Source of the DNA: Podospora bellae-mahoneyi
Lineage: Eukaryota > Ascomycota > Sordariomycetes > Sordariales > Podosporaceae
Reading direction: 5' to 3'
Assembly (NCBI RefSeq): GCF_035222275.1
Contig: NC_085884.1
Coordinates: 1,426,001-1,490,000 of the forward strand
Length of the DNA stretch: 64,000 nucleotides
The position numbers were made by a program, and so were the translations under genes. Positions 1 to 11,560 of this stretch are shown here, one piece after another (position 1 is the stretch's first letter; every line of letters begins with the position of its first letter). The notes under the pieces are model-generated. The model saw only the letters and a program-made list of their open reading frames with translations. It searched no databases and had not been told where the DNA came from.

Positions 1-660
1 TCGGCGACGTCACTATCCAACAACTTTTGGAGTGGAACCCCAGTTTGTCCGCAACCAAGTGCGAGTTCAAGCCCGGATCGAGCTACTGTGCGCGGAAGTG
101 GGAAACAGAACGTATGCTCTTCCCGAGCCATCTAGTCCAAAACTTTGCTTTATGGGTAAACAGCAACTAACAAGCAGAACCAACCCAGCACCTCAACCAG
201 AACCGCCCCACGATTATTGCCTCCCAGCTGACCCTTCACGAATCCCAGACACAACCCTCCAGCCCAAAGATTGCAGCTGCTACTTTGGTCTGCGGGCACA
301 AGACAAATGTGTGTGGAAAACTCCCCCTCCAATTCCCTCCACGACAAGCAAAGCCTCCATCTCTACTCCCACCAAGCCACCCACCTCAACGCAGAGACCA
401 ACCACCGCCCCATCAAGCATCACAAGACCACCCGCCTCAACAGCAGCCCCGAACTTCCCAGCGCCAACCCAACCAGGTGCTAACCCCTCCTGCAAGAAAT
501 GGCACGTCGTTGTAGGTAGAGACGGCTGCTGGGCAATCTCCAACCAGTACGGCGTCGCCCTGGAGGATTTCTACAAGTGAAACCCCGGCGTGGGGAGCGA
601 TTGCGGTGCGCTGTGGAAAGATTGCGCCGTTTGCGTTGGGGTTTGAAAAGCAGGTTTGTT
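1..660 (+). pseudogene. LysM-domain secreted protein, 3' part, broken copy cut by window edge
   Basis: From about base 6 the translation begins DVTIQQLLEWNPSLSATKCE, the tail of one LysM module (chitin-binding, cell-wall or extracellular). A second LysM follows at 493-655, with CKKWHVVVGRDGCWAISNQY then NPGVGSDCGALWKDCAVCVG. Between them lie a Cys-containing segment and a Thr/Pro linker (about 330-470), as in fungal secreted multi-LysM proteins. The first and last pieces are in different frames, so an intron near 115-200 is likely. The second LysM contains TGA at 578-580, exactly where the family has Trp (consensus FYxWNP); the frame then continues to TGA at about 651. TGG to TGA fits a G-to-A change. 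Whether the gene is dead or merely truncated cannot be told from the edge fragment. Confidence 0.65.
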
Positions 661-1367
661 CAGTTGCGTGCCTGCTTTCATCGGCAGGTTCTCTCGCAAA
701 CGGGTTCGACGGATGGTATGGATACCAGCAGACGCTTTTCCTGCTTCTACCTCTTGCACCCAGCTACGTTCAATGCTGCCCCAATACCTCATGCCCAGTG
801 TGGGAGCACCTAAGCGATGAAGAGCACCGGTGAAAACCGGCATGTAATAATTACCCACCCCCCGCCGCCCCCCCCCCTCCCCCTCCCTTCCACATGTCCT
901 TGCATCATGTCCTCTCTCCTCAGTCCTCAAAAGCATCCAGGCCAAATTGTGCAATCCCCACAACTCCCAACACCTCGGCCTCCCCGCCCCTTTTTCTGCA
1001 ACCAAATCTGCAACCCCTTTCCCAAAACCACAAAGCCCGAAACCCCCCCGCAAAAGGGCCACGCCGCACACTCCGCCCGCCCGCCTCTGCTACACACGAC
1101 TGAAACTCTTCCCAACCAAATGCGGTCCTCAAACATTAAACAAAGGTTTTTACCCTTTTTGTTGTCCACCTTTCATTATCAAAGCCCTTGTGCTGGGTAG
1201 GTGTCTTGAGAGACATGCCTGACTTTCCCAGACAAGACTGGCAACTCCATACGCACTGCAACAACAAGAACAATCCCAGAAGGACACAAAAGCAAAACAT
1301 GGGAAAAGTGTGCTACTACTGTAGTGTGGCGAGGGTGTGGAAAAGAAAAACATGCAAAAGAAGAATA
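661..1367. other. Intergenic, no gene seen
   Basis: Nothing convincing on either strand. A cytosine run of about 30 bases (859-889) marks a low-complexity patch. The open frames here are C-rich or G-rich shadows of one another without domain signs. Confidence 0.5.
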
Positions 1368-1439
1368 TGCGGCCATCGGGAATCGAACCCGACTCTAATG
1401 CTTGGAAGGCATTAATGCTAACCACTACACCATGGCCGC
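1368..1439 (-). tRNA. tRNA-Gly(TCC)
   Basis: On the minus strand a full cloverleaf can be folded. The acceptor stem is GCGGCCA/TGGCCGC with discriminator A. The D arm holds GTGTAGTGGTTAGCAT. The anticodon arm is AATGC CTTCCAA GCATT, giving anticodon TCC, and the T arm is GTCGG GTTCGAT TCCCGAT. No intron. The internal B box GGTTCGATTCC is intact, so it should be transcribed by RNA polymerase III. Confidence 0.93.
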
Positions 1440-2600
1440 TGACCTTGTTGTATTTACATTGCTCAAACACAGCCCTCAACACTGAACGGCTGGCTTGGCA
1501 GAACAGTAAAGCTCCATATCCCGTCCAGTTCCAGGCACAATGGAATAGACAATTGTCCAAAGTCGTCAGAAAATCATTCCAAGCAATAAACGCATCAACA
1601 TACTAAGCATCAAGAAAACCATTTCCGAGTTCAAATCCAAATCCGTGTATTTCATCCCTTGTATGTATGTATCCCCTTGTCTATCCCCCTGCTTTGCTTT
1701 CCATAACCCCCTCAAACCGCCCAACCCCCGAATCCCAACCCCCAAACACTCCCCCCCCAAAAAAACGCTATATATGCATCCCATCTACCCTGCTCCAATC
1801 CAAGTCCTATAATGATAAAAGAAAAGCGGTAACAGAAATCTGGAAACGTGAGTAGTAACCTGTGGAAAAAGAAAAAGAAAGTGAGAAAAACCACCTGCGA
1901 GGAAAAGTAAGTGAAAGAAATCCCAAACAGGTAGGTGGTTGAATGAGCACCCCGGTGACAAACGCTGGAGAGAGGAAAACGGATAAAAGACGAGAAAGAT
2001 CAACATTGTCGTGTGAGTGAAAAAGAAAGCTGTTGCTGTGACAAAAAGACCTAAAAGGAGTAAATGAAAGACTTCAAGAATAAAAAAAGAAAGCGAGTGA
2101 CAGGGGTATTAAAATATCCTAGAAAAATTCCCCCCCTGTAATGTAAATCAACGAGTGAATTGAGTACTTTTGAATGAGTGTGTCTGTTGTTCGAGCACCG
2201 GCAACACCATTGTGGATGTGGCCAAGTATTTCTTTCGGGGTCTGCGGAATGGGTTGTTTGCAGTGCCAAATGTTGGCAAGAAGCGTCGTGAGCGAAGCGT
2301 CTGGGGAGACAAGAATGTCGCTAGTAAGGTGCCAGGTATTAAATGTTGTAAAGCGTTGTTGTCCCCTGATTGAGTTTCGGGCCGAGTGAGTGATTGTGTA
2401 AAGGGTAAATGAATGATGTAAAGCCAAGTGAGATGAGTTGCTGAAAGACCGACACCGGTGATGGTTGAACCGAAAAGTGAGCGAAAGTAGTAAATGCCGA
2501 AAGCTCCCCTCAGAGGGTCAACACTTGTCTGACCCGAAAAGCAAAAGACCACCAATGATGAAAGGCAGAAGAAAAGGAACATCCGGGTGTTGTCGATCCT
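1440..2600. other. Intergenic, no gene seen
   Basis: About 1.15 kb between the tRNA and the 3' end of the secreted-protein gene. It is purine-rich on the plus strand (1800-2110), probably 3' UTR and spacer. No domain or splice-supported reading found. Confidence 0.45.
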
Positions 2601-3080
2601 TTACTTGCCGGCGTTGCCAACGCTGCCGGCCCCAATCTGTCCCGTCTGCTGAAGCTTCACCAGGTTGGGTGCAGCAACACCTGGGCAGCCCGACCCCTTG
2701 GCACCGTTTAAGCTCTGCAAGACCTGGATCATGGCAGTGCCGCGCCTCTTCTGAGTCTCGATCGAAGTATCGGAGGCATCGTTGAACTCCCCAAGAGAAA
2801 TGGGAATCGGCACACTGGGGTCCGGGAAGAAGCCCTGGCTGAGGCCCTGGGAGAGCTTGCCGAGGAAGTCTGGGTCGTTAGGAGCAGGTGGGCAGTCGCA
2901 GGGGATGAGCTTCTGGTTGGCGCCGACACAGCTTCCGACTTGGATGGTGTCCCGGCCATCACCGGCCTTGACACCAAAGTCCTGAGGAATGACGGCCGGG
3001 TTGACGCCGCCTTGGCGAGGGACGTGGACCAGGGCAGAGGCCGAGGCGGCGAGGAGGGAGAGAACAAAAGTGGTCTGCAT
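2601..3080 (-). CDS. Small secreted protein, 159 aa, unknown function
   Basis: Single-exon frame. The ATG at 3080 starts a clear signal peptide (MQTTFVLSLLAASASALVHV) followed by a mature part of about 140 residues with four cysteines (GSCVGANQK, PCDCPPAPN, GSGCPG). An upstream in-frame ATG at 3167 would bury the signal peptide, so 3080 was chosen. There is a KRRGTA basic site at about residue 115. I recall no named family; similar small secreted proteins of this pattern occur in sordariomycetes, and the extracellular role is unknown. The C-rich sense composition is typical of a highly expressed gene here. Confidence 0.75.
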   Translation of the reverse strand: MQTTFVLSLLAASASALVHVPRQGGVNPAVIPQDFGVKAGDGRDTIQVGSCVGANQKLIPCDCPPAPNDPDFLGKLSQGLSQGFFPDPSVPIPISLGEFNDASDTSIETQKRRGTAMIQVLQSLNGAKGSGCPGVAAPNLVKLQQTGQIGAGSVGNAGK

Positions 3081-5293
3081 TTTGAGAGAGTGGTGAAGTG
3101 GTTGTCGTCGAGACTGTTTGTAAATAGGTAGTGGTTGTAAAAAGGGAATGGCAAGGGTCCGGCCCAAGAATCAGAAGACGATGGTGAATGGAAGGAAAGA
3201 CTGCGACCCGAAGATCTTGGTGTTGTGAATGAGTGCCGAGTGCTGGATGGTGATGTGAGAGAGGTTTGGATTTGAGACGGGATGACCTCCGATATATGTA
3301 GTGATCCGAAGTCAAGCTCCGAATGTGTGTTGACTGGGTGTGATGTCCCCCAAGATCAGGATGATGGATGGCCGGCCGTGGGTGACGGTGGCAAACGAAA
3401 CGGCGCATCGCATCCTGTCCCGGGTTTTCGTTCCTCAAAGAGGGTGAGTCGATTGGGCCAGACGGCCTCGAAGTGGTGCAAAAGGGCGTATGCAGTGGAA
3501 TCATTGAGTGCCGGTGCTGGGCGGTTATCGGAAATCCGGGCGATTTGCAACAGAAGAAGGAAAGAATCTGGAATACCACTCTCTAACGGTTTGCGGTCCC
3601 CTGCAGCGGCGTGGAACCGCGGACAGCCAGAAAGTCGGTTCAATGCAGGCCGCAGCCGTTGTGGCCGGCCTTGTTCAAGTGCTTGGATTGGCTGCCCTCT
3701 GTGCCCGGTGCAACGGCTGTTGAAGGGGTGGCCAAGCCCCGGGGCCGTCGCCGCGACACCCAATTCCCGGGTATCCACTCGGTCCCGGCACTGGCTGATG
3801 AAACGATTGAAAGAACGCTGCATGAAACATTTGGGAAAGGGTTTTTCAAGCAAATGCAGAATTGAGAGGTGATTGGTGAAGGAATGAAGCGCGATTCAAG
3901 ACGCCGGCACTTGCCAGAGGAGATGGGAATGTGTGAGCAGTGCATTGGGACACCCCAGGCTCATATTTTGATACCATCATATTTGCCACGGCACACTATG
4001 CTCGGCGGGCTCAGATTCTGGTATCATCATTGCTCGCCGCACACCTTTCCCTATTTTCGCTTGCCTTTCGAGGCGGCAAGCTCTCAATGCGATGCTTGTC
4101 TTTCAAGGCGACAAGTTTGTCGGTCTGCTTCGTAATGTCCCTACTACTAGACAGTGACGGCGGTCAGAACCTATACATTACGGCTCCGTACCCTTGTGGA
4201 GGTACCGATTGCACACAGCCTTCTGGAAGGCAAGCCTAAGGGGAAAAAGATTGGTGTGAGGGAATGAGGCGAGATGGGTGGGATTTATACCTACCAGAAA
4301 ACTGTGTTCTGCCACCTGCAGCTTGCAGCAGGCAACCATCAGTCGGTAGTGGAGACAACGGCGACTGACTCTGTTCTATGACAGTGACGCAGTCTTGTGA
4401 AGGTACCAGCAGTATCACACCCTTGGACATATGGAAGGAAGAAAGGGAAATTTAGTTCAAGGGCCGAGAGAGCATCAGTGGAACTAATATACCTCAGGTC
4501 TGCAGCGATTGCCCCACTTTGAGTTCAAGAGCTTCCATGTTGTTAGGGTGTGGCTTCCTTCTATTGACGGTCATAACAGATAGCGTAGGCGTCTGCCTAG
4601 GAGGCTTGGATGGTTAGGTTCTTCATGTCAAACATTGTCAGTGCCAGACATACCCAGGTGCCAAATACCACCATCACAGGTCCTAATCCTATCCATGTCT
4701 TTCCCAGGTCGTTTTTCTCCGCGGTGACGACAAACCAGCCCGGAAATCATGGCACGAGGGGAAGTCCCATCCACAAGCCAAGGACACCAAATGAGAAGCA
4801 CACAGATCAATTCTCATGATCGAATAAAACTTGAGCCTCATCAGAGGCTTCAGAAAAGATCAGCCCACCTTGAGGATCGCCCTCCCGTCCAACAACGACA
4901 CCTGAGGCAAGAGGTCAGGTCCTGGAAGGCACACAACACAGCTCTGCCACAAACAACAAGCAGCTAATCAGGATCCGGACGCTTTAGTCCAGTGTACCTG
5001 AATCCAAACGAAAAATGGCAATAAGAAGCAGGCAAATACTGCACAAATGGTAGGTGTATGCAAGTGGATAAAATACAAGAGTGCTTCTATGTATGTTGAA
5101 ACTCTCCCAAGGCAAGCAACTCCATGCAAACTCCTGACATGTCAGGAAAAAGATCCTTTACGTGACGTAATGTTGGCCTGACAGGATAACACGGTGCTCA
5201 AGGGCTCACCCTTCCTGCCCCTTTTTTCTCGGTGGACAGCAAGGAAGCCGACTTGAACTCTACTTTCGCACCAAAACCTCAACAATTCAACAA
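3081..5293. other. Intergenic, promoter side of the secreted-protein gene; no further gene seen
   Basis: 2.2 kb without a supported gene. Open frames at 3282-3872 (plus) and 3356-3853 (minus) overlap each other and lack domains. ATATATG at about 3292 could be a TATA-like element for the minus-strand secreted-protein gene (about 210 bases upstream of its ATG). Confidence 0.4.
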
Positions 5294-5367
5294 GGTTTCG
5301 TGGTGTAGTTGGTTATCACGTCAGTCTAACACACTGAAGGTCTCCAGTTCGAGCCTGGACGAAATCA
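5294..5367 (+). tRNA. tRNA-Val(AAC)
   Basis: Acceptor stem GGTTTCG/CGAAATC (one G-T pair) with discriminator A. D arm GTGTAGTTGGTTATCAC. Anticodon arm TCAGT CTAACAC ACTGA gives anticodon AAC. T arm CTCCAG TTCGAGC CTGGA. No intron. Complete and standard for fungal tRNA-Val. Confidence 0.93.
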
Positions 5368-5584
5368 ATAACCTTTCATTTTTTGCTCATCTCCAGTCTC
5401 CACCACGGCGACAGGGGATCGATCCCCTTTTTGGGACACGAGACAGAACTCAGAATTCTTTTCTACAGACCTTTGAACATGAAAGGCCCAGTCATTCACT
5501 ACTTGGGGTATCAAGAGACACAGAGCACCAAGGCCGAAATGCATGCATAACTTAAATCTTCATAACTACGGCATAACTCCTATC

Positions 5585-7329
5585 TCACAATATCATCTTG
5601 AACATTGGATCCCTGTCATCACCGCTACCCGCATGATGATCGTACTTCCCTCTCGCCTTGTCCTTATTGATTTTGATGCACCAAAAGACGTTTGTGAGAA
5701 TGCTGTGCCCCCGTTAGCTTCACTCTCCACCCCGACAAAGATCTCCAGCGACTCACGCAAGCCACGCATAAACCAACAGCCCCAAGATGATGCTATGTCC
5801 TTTGTGGTACAACGGCCCGTCAACGCTCGGATACGCAAAAGTCGCCACAAAGCCTCCACAGTTGGCAACCGCCAGCTGCAGCGCCGAAGTTGTTGCCCTT
5901 TTGTAGTGACCAGCCGAGTTATTCGAGTTCCAGACGAGAATACACGGCACGCTGCTGTACATCCCGACAGCCATGAGACAGGTCATGCCGAACCGGACAT
6001 TGGGAGAGGGGACGTTGCCGATGACCGCGTAGCCAACGATGGCGATGAGAAGAGTGAAGAGCATGATGACGCCCCGGAGCTTGAGACGGTCCGAGGCAAA
6101 AGCTACGGCGACTGTGACTGGCGTGGCCACGGCGTAGGGAATCACGGACCACAGCTGACTCTCGTTGGCGTTGGATGTGATTTTGAGGTCGTTGATGATT
6201 GTTGGGAGGAACAGGCCAAAGCTGTAAAGTCCCGATAGGATGGCAAAGTAGGCAGTGGCCGTGAGCCAGACCTGGAGGTTGAGGATGCCGCGGCGCACTT
6301 CGGACCACTTGAATTTCTCTTCGCGTTCCAAGACGGGGCTGTTGACATGTCAGCATCACCTCACAGAAGCATTATAACATGCCCAGGCTTACTTGAACCT
6401 CTCGTCACCACCGGCAGCTCCGATCTTCCCTTGCAGCCTCAGCTGCGCAAAGTCCCTCTCCTCTTGCGTCAGGTAGGACGCAGTGGCAACACTCGTCGGC
6501 AAGAAAAAGTACGCAATCACGCCGGCAACAACCGTCTGCCCATCTCATCAGCAGACAGACTCCATCAAACATCCGCAACAAAACTCACAATGACCCCCTC
6601 CATGATGAAGATCCACCTCCACCCCTCAAGCCCACCCCTAGGCCCGATCGCGGATAGACCCCTTGCCAGGAGACCTGATTCTCTGTCAGCCGCATCCCTT
6701 TCCACCTCCTTTCGACCCGCAGGAAAAAGCAACTCACCCCCAAAAGCGCCCGACAAACTAGCGGCCGTATAAAAAACACCAATTCTCACCGCCATCTCCT
6801 GCCGCGTGTACAACCCCGACAGATACAGCACCATCCCCGGGAGCAACCCCCCCTCCGCCAACCCCAACACTGCCCTCACGGCGAAAAACGAGCCAAAGCT
6901 CCTTACAAACCCCAGACACATCGTTACAATCCCCCAAACCACCGTCAGAAGCGGCAGCCAAACCCGGGGCGTTATCTTCTTGAGAAGAAGATTAGAAGGC
7001 AGCTCAGACGCGATGTAAGTGGCGTAAAAGACGGCAAGACCCCGGTTGTACTGCGTGTTGGAGATGGCAAGGTCCTTCTCGAGACCAATGATCTTGGCGT
7101 TGCCGACGTTGGTGCGGTCGAGGAAGGAGCAGAGGAAGAGGAGGGAGAGGATGGGGAGTATGCGGGTGTCCATCTTGAGGAGGACGCGCTTGGTGAGGCG
7201 GGCTTCGTCTTCCGGGGAGAAGGGGGTGGCGACGTCCTCGCGTTTGGCGGTTTCGGGGCCGCCGGTGGAGTGGTCGCTGTCGCTTTTCTCCAGCGCGGCG
7301 GTGCCCGCGATTGGGCGTGGTGTTGTCAT
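5585..7329 (-). CDS. MFS permease, allantoate/Dal5-like (anion:cation symporter) family, 506 aa
   Basis: Five exons on the minus strand; introns 5703-5756, 6339-6392, 6536-6588 and 6675-6737 all have GT-AG ends, and the sum is a whole number of codons. The ATG at 7329 gives MTTPRPIAGTAALEKSDSDH. A polar cytosolic N-terminus leads into TM1 with the family hallmark RILPILSLLFLCSFLDRTNV (DRTNVGNA loop), then GLAEGGLLPGM and GWRWIFIMEGV motifs in the first half. Six more hydrophobic segments follow, including LWSVIPYAVATPVTVAVAF, and a basic/acidic tail ends FKMIL. Members take up allantoate, nicotinate, vitamins or small carboxylates at the plasma membrane; the substrate cannot be read from sequence. 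Confidence 0.9.
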
Positions 7330-8520
7330 CTTTATCGGTTCGTCTCTGTTGAGTGTACTGTGGCACACAGGCGACACGATGGCCCGTGAGATGTTCTTGG
7401 GTAAACTCGATCCGAGTAGAGGTCAAGGCTAGAGTAGCTTTGATACCAGGCTCGCGACACAATACGCCCGGGGCATGGGCAGGGTGAGGTGATATGCAAC
7501 CTGACCTGCCTGTTTCCATGGTGCTGCCCTCTCCTGACGTTGCTACAGCGCCCCGACACTTTCCTCTCGCGCTGTCTCACCGAATTGGTGCTATCAATTT
7601 TTGATCTGCATGTATTCGCCCGAGACCGTGCCATTGACCGTGGTACAGCATCCTGGTGTCTCACTCAGCGCCAGTGACCTGACTGATCACTCAATGGCCA
7701 TTGAGGGCCTGCAGACTACCCGCGCGCCGATAGCAACGGTGACAGTGAGATTGGCGGGGTGTCGCATAGTTCCCAGATTCATGAGATCATGATGACTCTC
7801 AAAGTTTCCGAGTCTTGATTCGGGATGTCTAGTTTATACATGGACAAGAGATTGTCAATGAGAGACGTTCGAGAAGAACGGTTATTCCCGGCTTGGTATT
7901 TTCCAGCGGGTTACAGTGGGGCGCCGTCCTCCTCACAGCGCATCGACCGCTAATCGGCGGGGAAGTGCCGGACCGGCCGCTGGATCTGAACCTCACCACA
8001 GCTCCTGGGTGTCAGTCACCAAAGACATCAAAAGAAAAAAAAGCGACAAGAACAAAATATCTGGGCATCTTCACATGCTTCCATTCCATCTCATCAGTAA
8101 GCCACAATGAGATCCAAGCCGATGCTCGATGCCGAACTCCGACTCCCCATCGACATTGAGTGAGGAGACGCCCGAATTTGCTTCCTCCCGGCGCCCAAAT
8201 CTATCTCCGACCACCTCGGCCCTTTCCGACCCCCCCATGTTCTGGTGACGTAGAACACCACTTGGCGCAGCCCATACGGAAGGGACCTGTTGATTGCAAG
8301 ATCGGATGGCAGATTTGCATGCCTGCCTATCGCGCCCGCATCCGCGCCGTGCCGGCCGGGTGGGTTGGACGACGCTGTGTTTTGGTAGTCGACCTTCCCT
8401 TTGCCACGGCGTTGAGACGGCGAATGCTTTAAGACCAAAGGGATTGTTTTGTGTTTATTTGCGGTTGCGGTACCGGTCGTTGAGTCTTGATTGCTTTTGT
8501 GCCGGAGGCATTGAAGCAAG
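7330..8520. other. Divergent intergenic region between the MFS permease and SCOT genes
   Basis: Shared 1.2 kb upstream region for two genes transcribed apart. It should hold both promoters, but no specific factor site can be defended by eye. No coding sequence seen. Confidence 0.45.
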
Positions 8521-10308
8521 ATGAGGAACTTGGCCAGTGTTGTTGGACGGCGCGCCGTTGCGCTTTCTTCGAGGGGATCGTGTGCAAGACAGCTTCAGTC
8601 AAGCTTGAGGATCGAGGCGACGACATCAACCTCACAGCCAAATATTACCATCAACTACGCTCAGAGCAGGGTTTTTTCTCACACGCGACCGTGGAGGAGA
8701 GAGATTCCGGTTTCTGAGCCCAAAAGAGGAGGCTCCAAGGTGTGGGCGTCAGCAGATGAAGCCGTGGCCGACATCAAGAGCGGCTCCGTCCTGCTCAGTG
8801 CTGGATTTGGCCTTTGCGGTGTAGCTTGTAAGCCCCCTTGTCCTAACCATCAAGAGAACCCCCTGACTGACTCTGCCCCCTTTAGCAACCCTCATCGCTG
8901 CCATCCGCCGCCGCGGCCCCGAATCCCTCCACTCCCTCACCGCAGTCTCCAACAACGCCGGCTCCGAAGGTCGCGGCGGCCTCGCCCTCCTCACCGAAAA
9001 CGGCCAAATCGACCGCATGATCATGTCGTACCTCGGCGCCAACAAAAAGCTCGAAAAGCAATACCTCACGGGCCAGATCGCCGTCGAGCTCTGCCCCCAG
9101 GGCACCATCGCCGAAAGAATCCGCGCCGCCGGCTCGGGCATCCCGGCCTTCTTCACCCCCACCGGAGGCAACACCCTCATCCAATCCGGCTCCCTCCCGA
9201 CCCGCTACTCCCCCGATGGAACCGTGGTCGAGTTTTCCGCCCCGCGAGAAACCCGCATCTTCAACGGCAAAGCCTATCTGATGGAAACCGCCCTCCCCGG
9301 CGACGTGGCCATCCTCCGCGCCTGGAAAGTCGACAAGGCCGGCAACTGCGTTTTTCGTCACACGACCAAAACTTTTGCCCCCTTGATGGCAAAGGCTGCC
9401 AGGCTTGCCATTGTGGAAGCGGAAAATATTGTTGAGGTTGGGGAGCTCGACCCAAGCGAGGTTAATCTCCCGGGCATATACATTGACCGGATCGTCCCAG
9501 CGACCGAACGTCCCCAAGTAGAAATTGTCAAGACCCGCTCCCCACAGGAATTCTCCTCGTCGCCTCCAAAAGAGGAAGCACCCGCTCAGGCGAAAAGAAA
9601 TCGCATTGCCCGCCGCGCCGCCAAAGAGCTCAAACCAGGCTTCTACGTCAACCTCGGCGTCGGCATCCCCACCCTCGCGCCTTCTTTCCTTCCCCCGGGG
9701 CAGGAAGTCTGGATTCAGTCGGAGAATGGCATCCTCGGCATGGGGGATTACCCCCTCCCGGAAGAGGTCGATCCTGACATTATCAACGCCGGGAAGGAAA
9801 CCACCACTCTCGTCCCCGGCGCCTCGACATTTGACTCGAGTGAGAGCTTTTCCATGATCAGGGGGGGACACGTGGATGTTTCCATCTTGGGGGCGCTGCA
9901 GGTGAGTGCGGGGGGGGATTTGGCGAACTATATGATACCGGGCAAGGTGTTTAAGGGGATGGGGGGGGCGATGGATTTGGTGAGCAATCCGGATGGGACA
10001 AAGATCGTGGTCGCGACGGAGCATACGGCCAAGGACGGGACGAGCAAGATTGTGGCGGTTTGCGGGCTGCCGGTTACGGGGAGGGGGGTGGTGAGCACGG
10101 TTATCACTGATTTGGTGAGTTGATTCTCGTCGTACCGGCGATGAAGTGATGCTGACTGGAGAGGGACAAATAGGCGGTTTTCCAGGTCGACAGGAAGAAG
10201 GGGACGCTCACGCTGACGGAGATCGCGCCGGGGGTGGATGTCGAGGAGGTGAGGAGAAAGACCGATGCGGGCTTTGCGGTGGCGGAGGAGTTGATTGTCA
10301 TGGAGTAG
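8521..10308 (+). CDS. Succinyl-CoA:3-ketoacid CoA transferase (SCOT), mitochondrial, 556 aa
   Basis: Three exons; introns 8828-8885 and 10115-10173 (GT-AG); total 557 codons with stop. SCOT moves CoA from succinyl-CoA to acetoacetate (or acetate in some fungal homologues) in the mitochondrial matrix. The first 45 residues are Arg/Ser-rich without acids (MRNLASVVGRRAVALSSRGS), a good presequence. The CoA-transferase alpha part starts at KVWASADEAVADIKSGSVLL and carries the glycine loop SAGFGLCGV. The beta part starts at RRAAKELKPGFYVNLGVGIP. The catalytic Glu lies in IQSENGILGMG, the family signature. The usual linker between halves is replaced by a charged Pro/Ser stretch (SPQEFSSSPPKEEAPAQ). 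Its 3' end converges on the peroxisomal AhpD-like gene, 112 bases away. Confidence 0.93.
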
Positions 10309-10420
10309 GTGAGAGGTGGGAAGCATGATGGCCGGGGGTTGTTTTGTCATTGTCATTCATGAACATGTATATACCCTACCGTCTTTTTGCAATAAATACA
10401 TGTCAAATCTCTTGTCTCTC

Positions 10421-11560
10421 TCACAACTTGGACTCCCTCCCCCTCCCCATCCCGCTCCCCGTCCCGCCCTGCAGCTCCTCCTCCATCTCCTCCGCCACAT
10501 TCCCAACCTCGCTCACCTCCCCATCCAGCCTCGTATCATCCTCCACCCCGTCCTGCTGGTCCCGGTCCTGGTCCTGGTCCTGGTCAACCTCCCGCTCCCA
10601 ACCGGCAAATCCCCCACCCCCGATCGCCCTCGCGATTTTGTCAACGCTCTCCAAAATCCACTCACACCCCTCATCCCCCGCCAACCGTTCCATCCCCTCC
10701 CTCTCCTCCTCGTCCTCAAACTCCTCCCTGTGCAACCCCTGCTCCACAGCCTTCCTCAACCCGTAAACATGGCTCAACACCTGCGGCCCAACCCCCCTCT
10801 GCGCTCTCAAACACGCAATCGCCACAAGACTGGTCAGGCACCGCCCCAACCTCGCCTGTCTCGGCACCCCGCCCTCCACATGCCTCGGTGGATCGGCGAG
10901 TAACATGGCGTAGTGACCCTGGAGAATATACCCCGGCAAATCGGGATGTGCCAGTGCAAGCTTTTGGGTTAGTTTCCCGTGATGGGGTGTGTAGATAGAC
11001 TTCCAGAGCGCGTTTCCCCTGCTTATCGTATTGTTGATGTTTGAGGTAGTGACGGTTCGTGATGGGACCGAGGAAAGGGAGCTGGACCAGGGGTTTACCT
11101 CCAGGTCTGAGCGAAAGGCGTTGAGGCAGTTGATTGTGCGAGGGATTCCATTGAAGGAGATGCATTTGAGGCCGACTTCGCGGATCAGTTCGGCGAGGAG
11201 GAGGGGGGTGAGGGGGGGGGTGAGGGAGGGAAGGGTTGGGTGGGGGATTAGGGAGGAGGAGGTGGAGTGGAGGTGGGAGAGGGAGGAGGGGGAGTTGAGC
11301 GTGAAGGTTGCTGCTGCCTGCGGACAGGGAGGAAGGGTTAGTGAAAAGAAGGGAAACGGGAGGGAAGGGAAACGAACAGCTATGGTTATCCAGGGACGTT
11401 CGCCGTATTTGCGCGATTTGGCTTCGCGGGAGAGCCGCTGGTAGATGTTTCTTATTTGAGGGGGGGCCGGGGTTGTGGCTGGGGAGGCGAAGGGGGCGTT
11501 GATTAGTTTTTTGAGGGAGGGCCTTAGGGAGCTAAGGTCTTTGAGTTTGGTTTCGGCCAT
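10421..11560 (-). CDS. AhpD-like (carboxymuconolactone-decarboxylase superfamily) protein with C-terminal SKL, about 359 aa
   Basis: The frame is open throughout, but 11318-11377 has GTTCGT...CCGCAG ends, a CTAAC branch site and is exactly 60 nt, so it is very probably an intron that happens to keep frame. Residues ITIA then join AAATFTL. The central segment ELIREVGLKCISFNGIPRTI matches what I recall of fungal AhpD-like proteins, including the yeast peroxisomal protein Pxp2 (family assignment from memory). The last three residues are SKL, the canonical peroxisomal matrix signal PTS1. The region before it is acidic and low-complexity (DQDQDQDRDQQ). The likely role is a peroxisomal redox or hydrolytic enzyme; substrate unknown. 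Confidence 0.7.
   Translation of the reverse strand: MAETKLKDLSSLRPSLKKLINAPFASPATTPAPPQIRNIYQRLSREAKSRKYGERPWITIAVRFPSLPFPFFSLTLPPCPQAAATFTLNSPSSLSHLHSTSSSLIPHPTLPSLTPPLTPLLLAELIREVGLKCISFNGIPRTINCLNAFRSDLEVNPWSSSLSSVPSRTVTTSNINNTISRGNALWKSIYTPHHGKLTQKLALAHPDLPGYILQGHYAMLLADPPRHVEGGVPRQARLGRCLTSLVAIACLRAQRGVGPQVLSHVYGLRKAVEQGLHREEFEDEEEREGMERLAGDEGCEWILESVDKIARAIGGGGFAGWEREVDQDQDQDRDQQDGVEDDTRLDGEVSEVGNVAEEMEEELQGGTGSGMGRGRESKL

Noticed and set aside
3282-3872. Plus-strand frame of 196 codons, and the opposite frame 3356-3853
   Set aside because: Overlapping frames on both strands in a GC-rich promoter region; no domain, no signal peptide, odd composition rich in Arg/Ser/Cys.
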